Assembly: GCF_018413645.1 (NCBI RefSeq)
Contig: NZ_JAHCDA010000001.1
Location: 682,001 to 746,000, forward strand
Reading direction: 5' to 3'
From: Roseococcus pinisoli
GTDB lineage: Bacteria > Pseudomonadota > Alphaproteobacteria > Acetobacterales > Acetobacteraceae
Length of the DNA stretch: 64,000 bases
Made by a program: the position numbers and the translations under genes. Positions 56,415 to 64,000 of this stretch are shown one piece after another; position 1 is the first letter of the stretch, and every line of letters begins with the position of its first letter. The notes beneath the pieces were generated by a model. That model was given only the letters and a program-made list of their open reading frames with translations. It ran no database searches and was not told where the DNA came from.

Positions 56415-56744
56415 GTAAGGGATGGAGTGGCCGCGACGGATCTGCCAATCCTTGCCAGCCCCGTGCACAAGGCACGGCCGCTCGGCGGAACATTCCGCAG
56501 TAAAAACTTCATCCCCGGAAAATCGGAAGAGTATCGCAAGGAGCTTTTACGCTTCTGGCGATAATACTGCTGCCCAAAGGCAGCTTCGGCGACTGGACCG
56601 CGGTCCTGATTTTATCCCATCTTCCTGGAATTTACCGAGCATTCCGTGCGAGCGGAAAATCATTCTTGACCATTGATCTGGCTCGTGATTTCATCCGCCC
56701 TGGTCAGGGCACTCGGTTGCCCGCGGCCACATGAGGAACAAGCG

Positions 56745-56879
56745 ATGGACTGCCACCCTAGTCGTGGCACCGCGCTCCCCGCCGTCTGCAGGTCGGGGGT
56801 CGTGGTGCCCCGGCATAACAATGCAGGCTCCCCGGCGCAGCGGCGCCGAGTGTCCCGGATGGCGCAACTCCACGCCTGA
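56745..56879 (+). CDS. Possible small protein 1 (44 residues)
   Basis: An ATG at 56745 follows GAGGAACAAGCG, a near-ideal ribosome binding site, and opens a 44-codon frame beginning MDCHPSRGTALPAVCRSG, with two cysteines and a basic tail ending RRRVSRMAQLHA. No family recognised. It is the first of three similar short frames. Coding status is doubtful without conservation evidence; part of it can fold (GGCACC pairing with GGTGCC). Confidence 0.3.
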   Translation: MDCHPSRGTALPAVCRSGVVVPRHNNAGSPAQRRRVSRMAQLHA

Positions 56880-56927
56880 CCCGTGACGTCTCCGCCGCAG
56901 CCCAAGGGGCGGCTGCGGAGATGCACG

Positions 56928-57131
56928 ATGAACAACTTTCCTTCCGACACAGCACGCGGCAACCGCGAAGTCTGCCCGCGCCTCGACGCCTCCTGCTCCC
57001 AGGATCAGCTGACGGGCCGGCCGGTCATGACGTGGCCCGCCGAAGCGGAGGCGCCGCCGCCGGCGGCTTCCTGGGCGGGTGTCGTCATGACCCGCCTGTA
57101 TCGAGCCGTCGCCGCACGCGGCACCCCCTGA
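56928..57131 (+). CDS. Possible small protein 2 (67 residues)
   Basis: ATG 56928 follows GCGGAG at 7-8 bases and opens a 67-codon frame starting MNNFPSDTARGNREVCPRLD. It has two cysteines, an Ala/Pro stretch and ends TRLYRAVAARGTP. No domain seen. The frame contains the 70-base compound hairpin at 57023-57092, which argues that the structure, not the peptide, may be what is selected. Confidence 0.3.
   Translation: MNNFPSDTARGNREVCPRLDASCSQDQLTGRPVMTWPAEAEAPPPAASWAGVVMTRLYRAVAARGTP
57023..57092. repeat. 70-base compound hairpin
   Basis: Outer arms GGTCATGACG (57023-57032) and CGTCATGACC (57083-57092) are perfect. Inside, CCCGCC-GAAGC pairs with GCTTC-...-GGCGGG, leaving a GC-rich apex at 57047-57065. 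This is far more structure than neighbouring coding DNA shows. Confidence 0.6.
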
Positions 57132-57144
57132 GCGAGGAAACACC

Positions 57145-57285
57145 ATGGACGACCCCTCCAGTCGCCCCACCGGTGCGTTCCTTTCGCGCACCGGTGGGGT
57201 TTGGCTCATCCCCTTCACTGATCATCAGGTGACACCCCCCGGAAGGCGGGCGGAACCCGCGCGAACAGCGTCAGGCAGGCCCTGA
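57145..57285 (+). CDS. Possible small protein 3 (46 residues)
   Basis: ATG 57145 follows GCGAGGAAACACC and starts MDDPSSRPTGAFLSRTGG. The frame ends at TGA 57283-57285. A perfect 13-bp terminator-like hairpin sits at codons 7-19, which makes real translation doubtful. Only 13 bases separate it from the previous short frame. Confidence 0.22.
   Translation: MDDPSSRPTGAFLSRTGGVWLIPFTDHQVTPPGRRAEPARTASGRP
57165..57199 (+). terminator. Strong intrinsic-terminator-like hairpin
   Basis: CCCCACCGGTGCG and its exact complement form a 13-bp stem with a 9-base pyrimidine-rich loop, followed by TTTGG. It would end any transcript coming from the small-ORF region. Confidence 0.65.
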
Positions 57286-57339
57286 CGGCTGCGCCGTCGG
57301 ATTCCGCCCCCCGCCGATGGAAGGGGCGCTCGCCGACGG
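57269..57339. repeat. Two tandem hairpins downstream of the terminator
   Basis: CGTCAGG/CCTGACG (57269-57287, 5-base loop) is followed by a two-step hairpin. CCGTCGG (57294-57300) pairs with CCGACGG (57333-57339), and inside it CGCCCC (57305-57310) pairs with GGGGCG (57323-57328), with a symmetric 4x4 internal loop. Purpose unknown. Confidence 0.5.
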
Positions 57340-57644
57340 AACGCAGAACATGATCTCCCCTGTCATCGGGCGGCCCCGGCAGGACGCCGCGGCACGCCGT
57401 GTCGAAGCCTTCCCCTTCCGCATGAACCTCACGCGGACAGCGCCGCTCCTTGGCGGCACGGCCATGGCTCCAGCGCTGAGCTCTTGCCTCCCCGGCCACG
57501 AAGCGTGGCAGCGGGACAGGGCCGGCGGGCGCCCTCCGCCGCGCCGGCAGACCGGCCGAACGGCCACCCGTCCCCACACCTCAATCTCCCCTTTCGCAGG
57601 CCCGGGCGCGCAAGATGCCCGTGGCCGATCACTGAGACTCGACC

Positions 57645-59075
57645 ATGACCTCAACGAATTTCCGCCCCGCCGCCCGTTCCGCGGCGGCTATCGCCCTGGC
57701 GATCGCGCTGGTTGCCCCGCTCTGTGCCATGGCACAGACGCCGCCGCTTTCTGCACGGATCGCGGGTGAAGAGGCACAGCTCTCCGCCCCTCCTGCTCCG
57801 GCGGAGGCGGCGCTGTTCCCGAGCCTTGCCGCATGGCAGGACCAGATGGAGAGCGAGGGCTGGCTGGTGCGCGGCCAGGCCACCTTCGTCATCCAGGGCC
57901 ACCCTTCCTTCCGTTCGCCCTATCGCGCGGCCGGCTCGCTGCGTCCTGCGGCGCAGGCCGCCAATACCTTCTCGTCGGATCTCGTGCTCGGCCGCCGGTT
58001 GTGGGCGGGCGCGGAGGTGCTGGTGAACGCCTCGGTCACGCGGGGCTTCGGCCTCTCCAACGCCACCGGCATCGCGGCCTTCCCGAACAACGAGGCCTTC
58101 CGCCTGGGCTCGACGGAGCCCTACATCTATACGCCGCGCATCCTGTTCCGGCAGACCATCGGGCTCTCGGCCGATACCGTGCCGAATGACGACCCGCTGC
58201 GCTTCAACGCGCCGCTGCCGCGCGAGCGCATCACCATCACCGCGGGCAAGATGAGCGTCTGGGACATCTTCGACGACAACCGCTACGCCCATGATCCGCG
58301 CACGCAATTCCTCAACTGGGCCCTGGTGGGCGGGGGCGCCTTCGACTACGCGGCCGATGCGCGGGGATGGACGCCGGGCGTGGCCATCGAATGGGAGAAT
58401 GGGAGCTGGGGCCTGCGCGCCGGCGCCTTCCAGGTCGCGCGCCGGGTCAACGGCCTCTTTCTCGATCCCGCCGTCACACGCGCCTGGCAGGCCCTCGCGC
58501 AGGTGGATCGCTTCTACACCGTGAACGGGCGGTCGGGCGCGCTCCGCCTCACCTACGGCGCCTCCCGCTCCCGGCAGTCCAGCTGGGGCGAGATCTTCCG
58601 CAACGGCTTCGATACCTTCGAGCAGAATCCCACCGGCTACCGCCTGAAGCACAACGTCAACCTGAGCTGGGACCAGGAGCTGACCGACGACCTCGGCGTC
58701 TTCGCGCGCCTCTCCTGGAATGACGGGCGCACGCAGAACTGGATGTTCACCGAGATGGACCGCGCGGTCTCCGGCGGCCTGTCCCTGCGCGGCCTGCGCT
58801 GGAACCGGCCGAACGACACGGTAGGACTTGGCGCCAATATCGGCTGGATCTCGGCCGGGCGGCGCCAGTACCTGGAGCAGGGCGGCATCGGCTTCATCAC
58901 CGGGGACGGCGCGCTGCGCTATCGGCCGGAAGTGGCCTCGGAGGTGTATTACGACGCCCGCGTGGCTCCGGGGGTCAATCTCGCGGTCAACTACCAGCTC
59001 GCGGTGAATCCGGCCTTCAATGCCGATCGCGGGCCGGTGCATCTCTTCGCCTTCCGCGCGCGCCTGGCCTTCTGA
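57645..59075 (+). CDS. Outer-membrane porin, carbohydrate porin (OprB)-like
   Basis: The 476-residue beta-barrel protein has a signal peptide (residues 1-31, AIALVAPLCAMAQ) and alternating strands throughout. Segments such as QATFVIQGHPSFRSPYRAAG, ITITAGKMSVWDIFDDNRYA, VEW-type strands near residue 245 and FARLSWNDGRTQNWMFTEMD match the carbohydrate-selective porin family. The C-terminal residue is Phe (FAFRARLAF), the usual barrel-assembly signal. It may take up sugars or other small solutes. Single gene, ending in a strong terminator shared with gdhA. Confidence 0.8.
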   Translation: MTSTNFRPAARSAAAIALAIALVAPLCAMAQTPPLSARIAGEEAQLSAPPAPAEAALFPSLAAWQDQMESEGWLVRGQATFVIQGHPSFRSPYRAAGSLRPAAQAANTFSSDLVLGRRLWAGAEVLVNASVTRGFGLSNATGIAAFPNNEAFRLGSTEPYIYTPRILFRQTIGLSADTVPNDDPLRFNAPLPRERITITAGKMSVWDIFDDNRYAHDPRTQFLNWALVGGGAFDYAADARGWTPGVAIEWENGSWGLRAGAFQVARRVNGLFLDPAVTRAWQALAQVDRFYTVNGRSGALRLTYGASRSRQSSWGEIFRNGFDTFEQNPTGYRLKHNVNLSWDQELTDDLGVFARLSWNDGRTQNWMFTEMDRAVSGGLSLRGLRWNRPNDTVGLGANIGWISAGRRQYLEQGGIGFITGDGALRYRPEVASEVYYDARVAPGVNLAVNYQLAVNPAFNADRGPVHLFAFRARLAF

Positions 59076-59106
59076 GCGGAAGCGGCGGCGGGAAGGCGGA
59101 AAGTCC

Positions 59107-59138
59107 GATCGGGGCCAGGCCTGCGCCCGGCCCCGATC
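59107..59138. terminator. Bidirectional terminator between porin and gdhA
   Basis: GATCGGGGCC and GGCCCCGATC form a perfect 10-bp stem with a 12-base loop, followed on the plus strand by CTTT. It lies between two convergent stops. Confidence 0.75.
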
Positions 59139-59145
59139 CTTTGCG

Positions 59146-60893
<1,748 letters not shown>

Positions 60894-61874
60894 ATGAGCG
60901 CGATCCCCCGCCGCTCTTTTCTCGCGCTTGCCAGTGGGGCCTGCGCGACGCCGGCCCTCGCCCAGGGCGTCTGGAATCCAGCCCGCCCGGTCACGATCGT
61001 GGTCGGCTTCCCCCAGGGCGGCCGGACGGATATCGCATGCCGGCTGCTGCTTCCCGGCCTGCAGGCGGCGCTGGGCGTCCCCGTCGAGATCGACAACCGC
61101 GCGGGCGAGGCCGGGAACCTCGGCACCGAAGCGGTGATGTCCGCCAAGCCGGACGGCTACACGCTGCTGCTCGGCAGCGTCGGGCCGATGACCATCAATC
61201 CCCACACGGTCGAGGGCATGACGCTCGACCCGCGCGAGCTGGCCCCCGTGGGCCTGGCCGGCCGGTCGGCGCTGGTGCTTTGCGCCGATCCGGCGCTCGG
61301 CCTCCGCGACCTGGCCGGGCTGAAGGCCTATCTGGCCGGGCGGCGGGAGCCGCTCGCCTATGGCTCGCCCGGCGCGGGCAGCCTGGCGCACCTCGCCATG
61401 GAGATGCTGCGCCAGCAGCTCGGCCGGCCGGCGATGGCGCATACGCCCAGCCGCGGATCGGCCGCCGCCCTGCAGGACCTCCTGGGCGGGCGCACCAAGC
61501 TTCTCTTCGACAACGCCTCGGCCGTCATGCCGGCGCTGCGTCGGGCCAAGGCGTCGGGGCTGCTGACGACGGGCCTCGCCCGCTGCCCTGCTTTGACCGA
61601 GATCGCGACCGCGCAGGAGCAGGGCCTGCCGGATCTCGCCTTCTACGCCTGGATCGGCCTCTTCGCGCCGCGCCGGACCGCCGCGCCCATGATCGTGCGC
61701 CTCAATGCGGCGCTGAACGCCGCCGTGGCCGAGGCGGGGCTGCGCGCCCATCTCACGGGCCGGGGCGACGAGCCCGGCGGCGGCACGCCCGAGGAGCTCG
61801 CCCGGCTGATGACCGCCGATTACGACCGCTGGGGTCGCCTGGCCCGGGCTTCTTCCATCCGAACGGACGCATGA
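60894..61874 (+). CDS. Bug-family tripartite tricarboxylate transporter receptor
   Basis: This third orphan Bug receptor has 326 residues. The leader RRSFLALASGACATPALA is Tat-like. The fold has NPARPVTIVVGFPQGGRTDI, AKPDGYTLLLGSVGPMTINP and AMAHTPSRGSAAALQDLLGG. In the usual PGGxxD motif the second Gly is kept and Arg replaces Ser (QGGRTDI). ATG 60894 has GGGAGGAAAAGG upstream. The following glutathione transferase begins 4 bases after its stop, so they are one unit. Confidence 0.92.
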   Translation: MSAIPRRSFLALASGACATPALAQGVWNPARPVTIVVGFPQGGRTDIACRLLLPGLQAALGVPVEIDNRAGEAGNLGTEAVMSAKPDGYTLLLGSVGPMTINPHTVEGMTLDPRELAPVGLAGRSALVLCADPALGLRDLAGLKAYLAGRREPLAYGSPGAGSLAHLAMEMLRQQLGRPAMAHTPSRGSAAALQDLLGGRTKLLFDNASAVMPALRRAKASGLLTTGLARCPALTEIATAQEQGLPDLAFYAWIGLFAPRRTAAPMIVRLNAALNAAVAEAGLRAHLTGRGDEPGGGTPEELARLMTADYDRWGRLARASSIRTDA

Positions 61875-61878
61875 CCGA

Positions 61879-62439
61879 ATGAAGCTCTATCTCTCCCCCG
61901 GCTCGAGCTCCATGGCCGCGCATATCGCCCTGCGCGAGGTCGGCGCCGAGTTCACCACGGCCTCGCTCTCCTTCGACCGGGGCGAGACGCGGACGCCGGA
62001 ATTCCTCGCCATCAACCCGCTCGGCAAGGTCCCGACGCTGATCGTCGACGGGCGCCCCCTCACCGAGGTGGCCGGCATCCTCTTCTACCTGGGGCGCCGC
62101 TTCCCCGAGGCGAAGCTGCTGCCCGAGGACATCGAGGAGCAGGCGCAGGTCGTCTCCTGGATGTCCTTCTGCGCCTCCACCGTCCATCCGGCGCGGCGCC
62201 AGGGCCTGGAGCACTCGCTGGAGATCTACCACGTCGTGGAGCGGAAGCTGGCGGGGCGCGAATGGTGCGTCGGCGCCTATTCCGTCGCCGACATCCACCT
62301 CTTCCGCCTCTACTGGCGCGTGCGGGACTGGCTGGACCAGCCGGCCGGCACCTTCCCCGCGCTCGAGGCCCATTACGCCCGCATGATGGCGCGTGACGCC
62401 GTGCGGGAGACCATCGAGGCCGAGAAGCGGCTGGGCTGA
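61879..62439 (+). CDS. Glutathione S-transferase family protein (short)
   Basis: The 186-residue protein has an N-terminal thioredoxin fold (MKLYLSPGSSSMAAHIALRE, beta-class-like), PLGKVPTLIVDGRPLTEVAG, and a shortened helical domain with WCVGAYSVADIHLFRLYWRV. The helical domain is about 20-30 residues shorter than in full GSTs, but ends cleanly. Co-transcribed with the Bug receptor; this pairing suggests use of an electrophilic or aromatic substrate, which is speculative. Confidence 0.85.
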   Translation: MKLYLSPGSSSMAAHIALREVGAEFTTASLSFDRGETRTPEFLAINPLGKVPTLIVDGRPLTEVAGILFYLGRRFPEAKLLPEDIEEQAQVVSWMSFCASTVHPARRQGLEHSLEIYHVVERKLAGREWCVGAYSVADIHLFRLYWRVRDWLDQPAGTFPALEAHYARMMARDAVRETIEAEKRLG

Positions 62440-62457
62440 GAGCCGCGGCCCGGGCCG

Positions 62458-63075
62458 TCAGACCGTCCCGATCGTGCCGCGCATCTCGCGCACCAGCTTC
62501 CGGCCGATGGCCTCGGCGAAGTCGGCGTAATCCGCGCAGTCCATGACGAAGGCGCCCGGCCCGCCCATCACCTCCGTGCGGTAATGCTCCAGCAGGTCCG
62601 GCTCCTCGTTCAGCACGGCGAGGCCGTTGATCGTGGCCCCGCCCGCCACCGCCACGTCGCGGATCGGCCCCGGCGGGCGCCCGCGGTTGCTGGCGCCGTC
62701 GCCCGAGACGTCCACGATCAGCCGCGTCGCATCGGCGGGGCATTGCGCCAGCAGGCGGAGGGCGGCCACCAGCCCCTCGCCCAGGGCGGTCGCCCCAGGA
62801 CGCGGAAGGCGGGGCGCGGCCTCGAGCGCCTCGGCCACCACCGCGCCTTCGGCCGCCGTCGCGATCCGCTGCCAGGGCAGCGCGACCTCCTGCCCGTCGG
62901 ACCAGAAGAGCGCGGCGACCGCCACGGCGCCGCGCGGCCCGCCCGTCGCGGCGGCGATCACGTCCGGGTCGAGGAAGGCCCGGCCCAGCCCGTTCACCAT
63001 CAGCGCGAATTCGTCGAAATCGACGCTGGCCGAGACGTCTATGGCCAGCACCAGCGCGAGATCCACCGCTTCCAT
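62458..63075 (-). CDS. DUF1194 (von Willebrand A-like) protein
   Basis: The 205-residue protein matches DUF1194: LALVLAIDVSASVDFDEFAL carries the MIDAS-like D-x-S-x-S metal motif, followed by GAVAVAALFWSDGQEVALPW and RLIVDVSGDGASNRGRPPGP. Function is unknown. Many homologs have a leader peptide; here none is obvious with ATG 63075, so the true start may lie slightly upstream. It ends 18 bases from the convergent glutathione transferase stop. Confidence 0.82.
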   Translation of the reverse strand: MEAVDLALVLAIDVSASVDFDEFALMVNGLGRAFLDPDVIAAATGGPRGAVAVAALFWSDGQEVALPWQRIATAAEGAVVAEALEAAPRLPRPGATALGEGLVAALRLLAQCPADATRLIVDVSGDGASNRGRPPGPIRDVAVAGGATINGLAVLNEEPDLLEHYRTEVMGGPGAFVMDCADYADFAEAIGRKLVREMRGTIGTV

Positions 63076-63104
63076 GGCCGGGATGCCGCGCGCGGGCCCG
63101 CCGC

Positions 63105-64000
63105 CTAGAGCGGCGGCAGCGGATCGGCGATCCGGCGCTCCAGCGTCAGCCGCGCGGGGCTGCTCCAGCTGCGGTCGTATTGCGGTGGGATGGCCAGCGC
63201 CTCCGTCCGGCCCAGCGCCACGGCGGCATTCAGCGTCCAATAGGGGTCACGCAGGAAGGCGCGCGCGAGCAGGATGAGGTCCGCCTTGCCCTCGTCGAGG
63301 ATCTCCTGCGCCTGGGCCGGCTCCGTGATGAGACCGACGGCCATGACCGGGACCGCCGCGCCGGACTTCACCGCCGCCGCGCCCGGCACCTGGTAGCCCG
63401 GGCCCATCGGAATCTTCTGCCCCGCATCCAGGCCGCCCGAGCTCACATCGACGATGTCGACGCCGAGCTCCTTCACCAGCTGGGAGAGGCGCACGCTCTC
63501 CTCCGTATTCCAGCCGCCCTCGACCCAATCGGTGTGGGAGATGCGGATGGACAGCGCCAGCTCGTCGGGGATGGCGGCGCGGACGGCCTTCACCACCTCG
63601 CGCGCCAGCCGGGTGCGGCCGTCGAAATCGCCGCCCCAGCCGTCATTGCGCTGATTGGAGAGGGGGGAGAGGAACTGGTGGATCAGATAGCCATGCGCGC
63701 CATGGATCTCGATCAGGCGGTAGCCCGCCTGCACCGAGCGCCGGGCCGCCGCGACGAAGGCCTGGATGGTCGCCTCGATCTCGGCCTCGCTCAGCGCCTG
63801 GGGCGGCAGGAAGTCGCCGAAGGCGGCGGCGCTCGGGCCGAGGGTCTGCCAGCCGCCTTCCGCCGGGGCGGGCGCCTCCCAGGGCCGCGACCGGCTGGCC
63901 TTCCGGCCCGCATGCGCGATCTGGATGGCCGGCACGGAGCCCATGGCGGCGATGGCACCGGCCAGGCGGGCATGCGGGGCGGTATGCGCGTCGCTCCAGA
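63105..64000 (-). CDS. NADH:flavin oxidoreductase, Old Yellow Enzyme family (YqjM-like; 5' end outside window)
   Basis: The visible part (297 residues plus stop) lacks the N-terminus, which lies beyond the right edge. FMN barrel motifs are clear: WSDAHTAPHARLAGAIAAMG, VPAIQIAHAGRKASRSRPWE, LIEIHGAHGYLIHQFLSPLS and NQRNDGWGGDFDGRTRLARE, with AFLRDPYWTLNAAVALGR near the end. The pair of histidines in EIHGAHGYL is the substrate-binding site region. It reduces activated C=C bonds with NADPH. The last residues PQYDRSWSSPARLTL show the arginine-finger tail of YqjM-type dimers. Confidence 0.93.
   Translation of the reverse strand, partial: WSDAHTAPHARLAGAIAAMGSVPAIQIAHAGRKASRSRPWEAPAPAEGGWQTLGPSAAAFGDFLPPQALSEAEIEATIQAFVAAARRSVQAGYRLIEIHGAHGYLIHQFLSPLSNQRNDGWGGDFDGRTRLAREVVKAVRAAIPDELALSIRISHTDWVEGGWNTEESVRLSQLVKELGVDIVDVSSGGLDAGQKIPMGPGYQVPGAAAVKSGAAVPVMAVGLITEPAQAQEILDEGKADLILLARAFLRDPYWTLNAAVALGRTEALAIPPQYDRSWSSPARLTLERRIADPLPPL

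Larger units (their letters stand above)
56366..57644. other. 1.28-kb region without a conventional gene
   Basis: Between secA and the porin I find no protein of a known family. The left third (about 56480-56700) is clearly AT-richer than its surroundings. From 56745 on there are three short open frames with good ribosome binding sites and at least four strong hairpins. 57340-57644 shows GC-rich sequence with no convincing frame and must contain the porin promoter. Confidence 0.7.

Noticed and set aside
56691-57218. 175-codon open frame on the minus strand in the secA-porin gap
   Set aside because: Arg/Gly/His-rich with no ribosome binding site or motif. It crosses the strong hairpins and has no neighbour to support it.
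57271-57769. Open frames on both strands between the small-ORF region and the porin
   Set aside because: They are compositionally random, overlap each other and the porin signal peptide, and lack ribosome binding sites.

Overview
The window is a stretch of GC-rich bacterial chromosome, coding almost throughout, with about 57 credible protein genes on both strands. I see no tRNA, rRNA, insertion sequence, prophage or CRISPR array. Gene content fits an alphaproteobacterium of the Acetobacteraceae/Rhodospirillales type (Roseomonas-like): three orphan Bug-family tripartite-tricarboxylate receptors, a CtpA protease next to a divergent polysaccharide deacetylase, a fused indolepyruvate ferredoxin oxidoreductase, a GNAT-Nudix fusion behind argJ, and frequent GTG/TTG starts. 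This placement is inferred from gene families, not from a marker gene.

Layout. 1-6.2 kb: deacetylase (cut by the left edge), ctpA, a NeuD-like acyltransferase, a D-aminopeptidase-like serine hydrolase, a DUF2171 protein and a class V aminotransferase. 6.3-14.8 kb: two Bug receptors and a sugar-type ABC importer operon (binding protein, two permeases, ATPase) that continues into an Ldh-type dehydrogenase and an unrecognised 225-residue protein. 14.9-17.6 kb, divergent: an FAD amine oxidase, a threonine/serine dehydratase and a DUF1345 membrane protein. 17.6-22.6 kb: SYLF protein, glutathione transferase, a HldE-like kinase whose nucleotidyltransferase half lacks its catalytic motif, and two overlapping genes that look like eroded GGDEF/EAL proteins. 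22.6-27.2 kb: a branched-chain amino-acid type ABC importer with fused LivH-LivM. 27.4-31.9 kb: a three-gene beta-oxidation operon resembling pimD-pimC-pimF. 32.2-37.7 kb: pstSCAB-phoU-phoB with a Pho box upstream. 38.1-43.2 kb: acyl-CoA dehydrogenase, fused indolepyruvate oxidoreductase and a divergent Lrp-type regulator. 43.2-53.4 kb: pdxA-pdxJ, an M81 peptidase, an argE/aspartoacylase-like pair, cinA, GNAT-Nudix, argJ, an FMN reductase and a periplasmic parvulin. 53.6-56.4 kb: secA. 56.4-57.6 kb: a 1.28-kb stretch with no conventional gene but several strong hairpins and three short open frames with good ribosome binding sites. 57.6-64 kb: a porin, gdhA, a third Bug receptor, a second glutathione transferase, a DUF1194 protein and an Old Yellow Enzyme family oxidoreductase cut by the right edge.

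How it works together. Much of the window is uptake and breakdown of organic acids, amino acids and acyl-CoAs: three ABC importers, three Bug receptors, five beta-oxidation or 2-oxoacid enzymes, several amidohydrolases and amino-acid oxidases. Nitrogen and phosphate housekeeping (gdhA, argJ, pst/pho), vitamin B6 synthesis (pdxAJ) and secretion/folding (secA, parvulin) lie between them.

The loci most worth a second look are the GGDEF/EAL-like pair at 20571-22642, the structured small-ORF region at 56745-57339, the HldE-like gene at 18999-20387, and the palindromic element at 48694-48802 that supplies the stop codons of both flanking genes.
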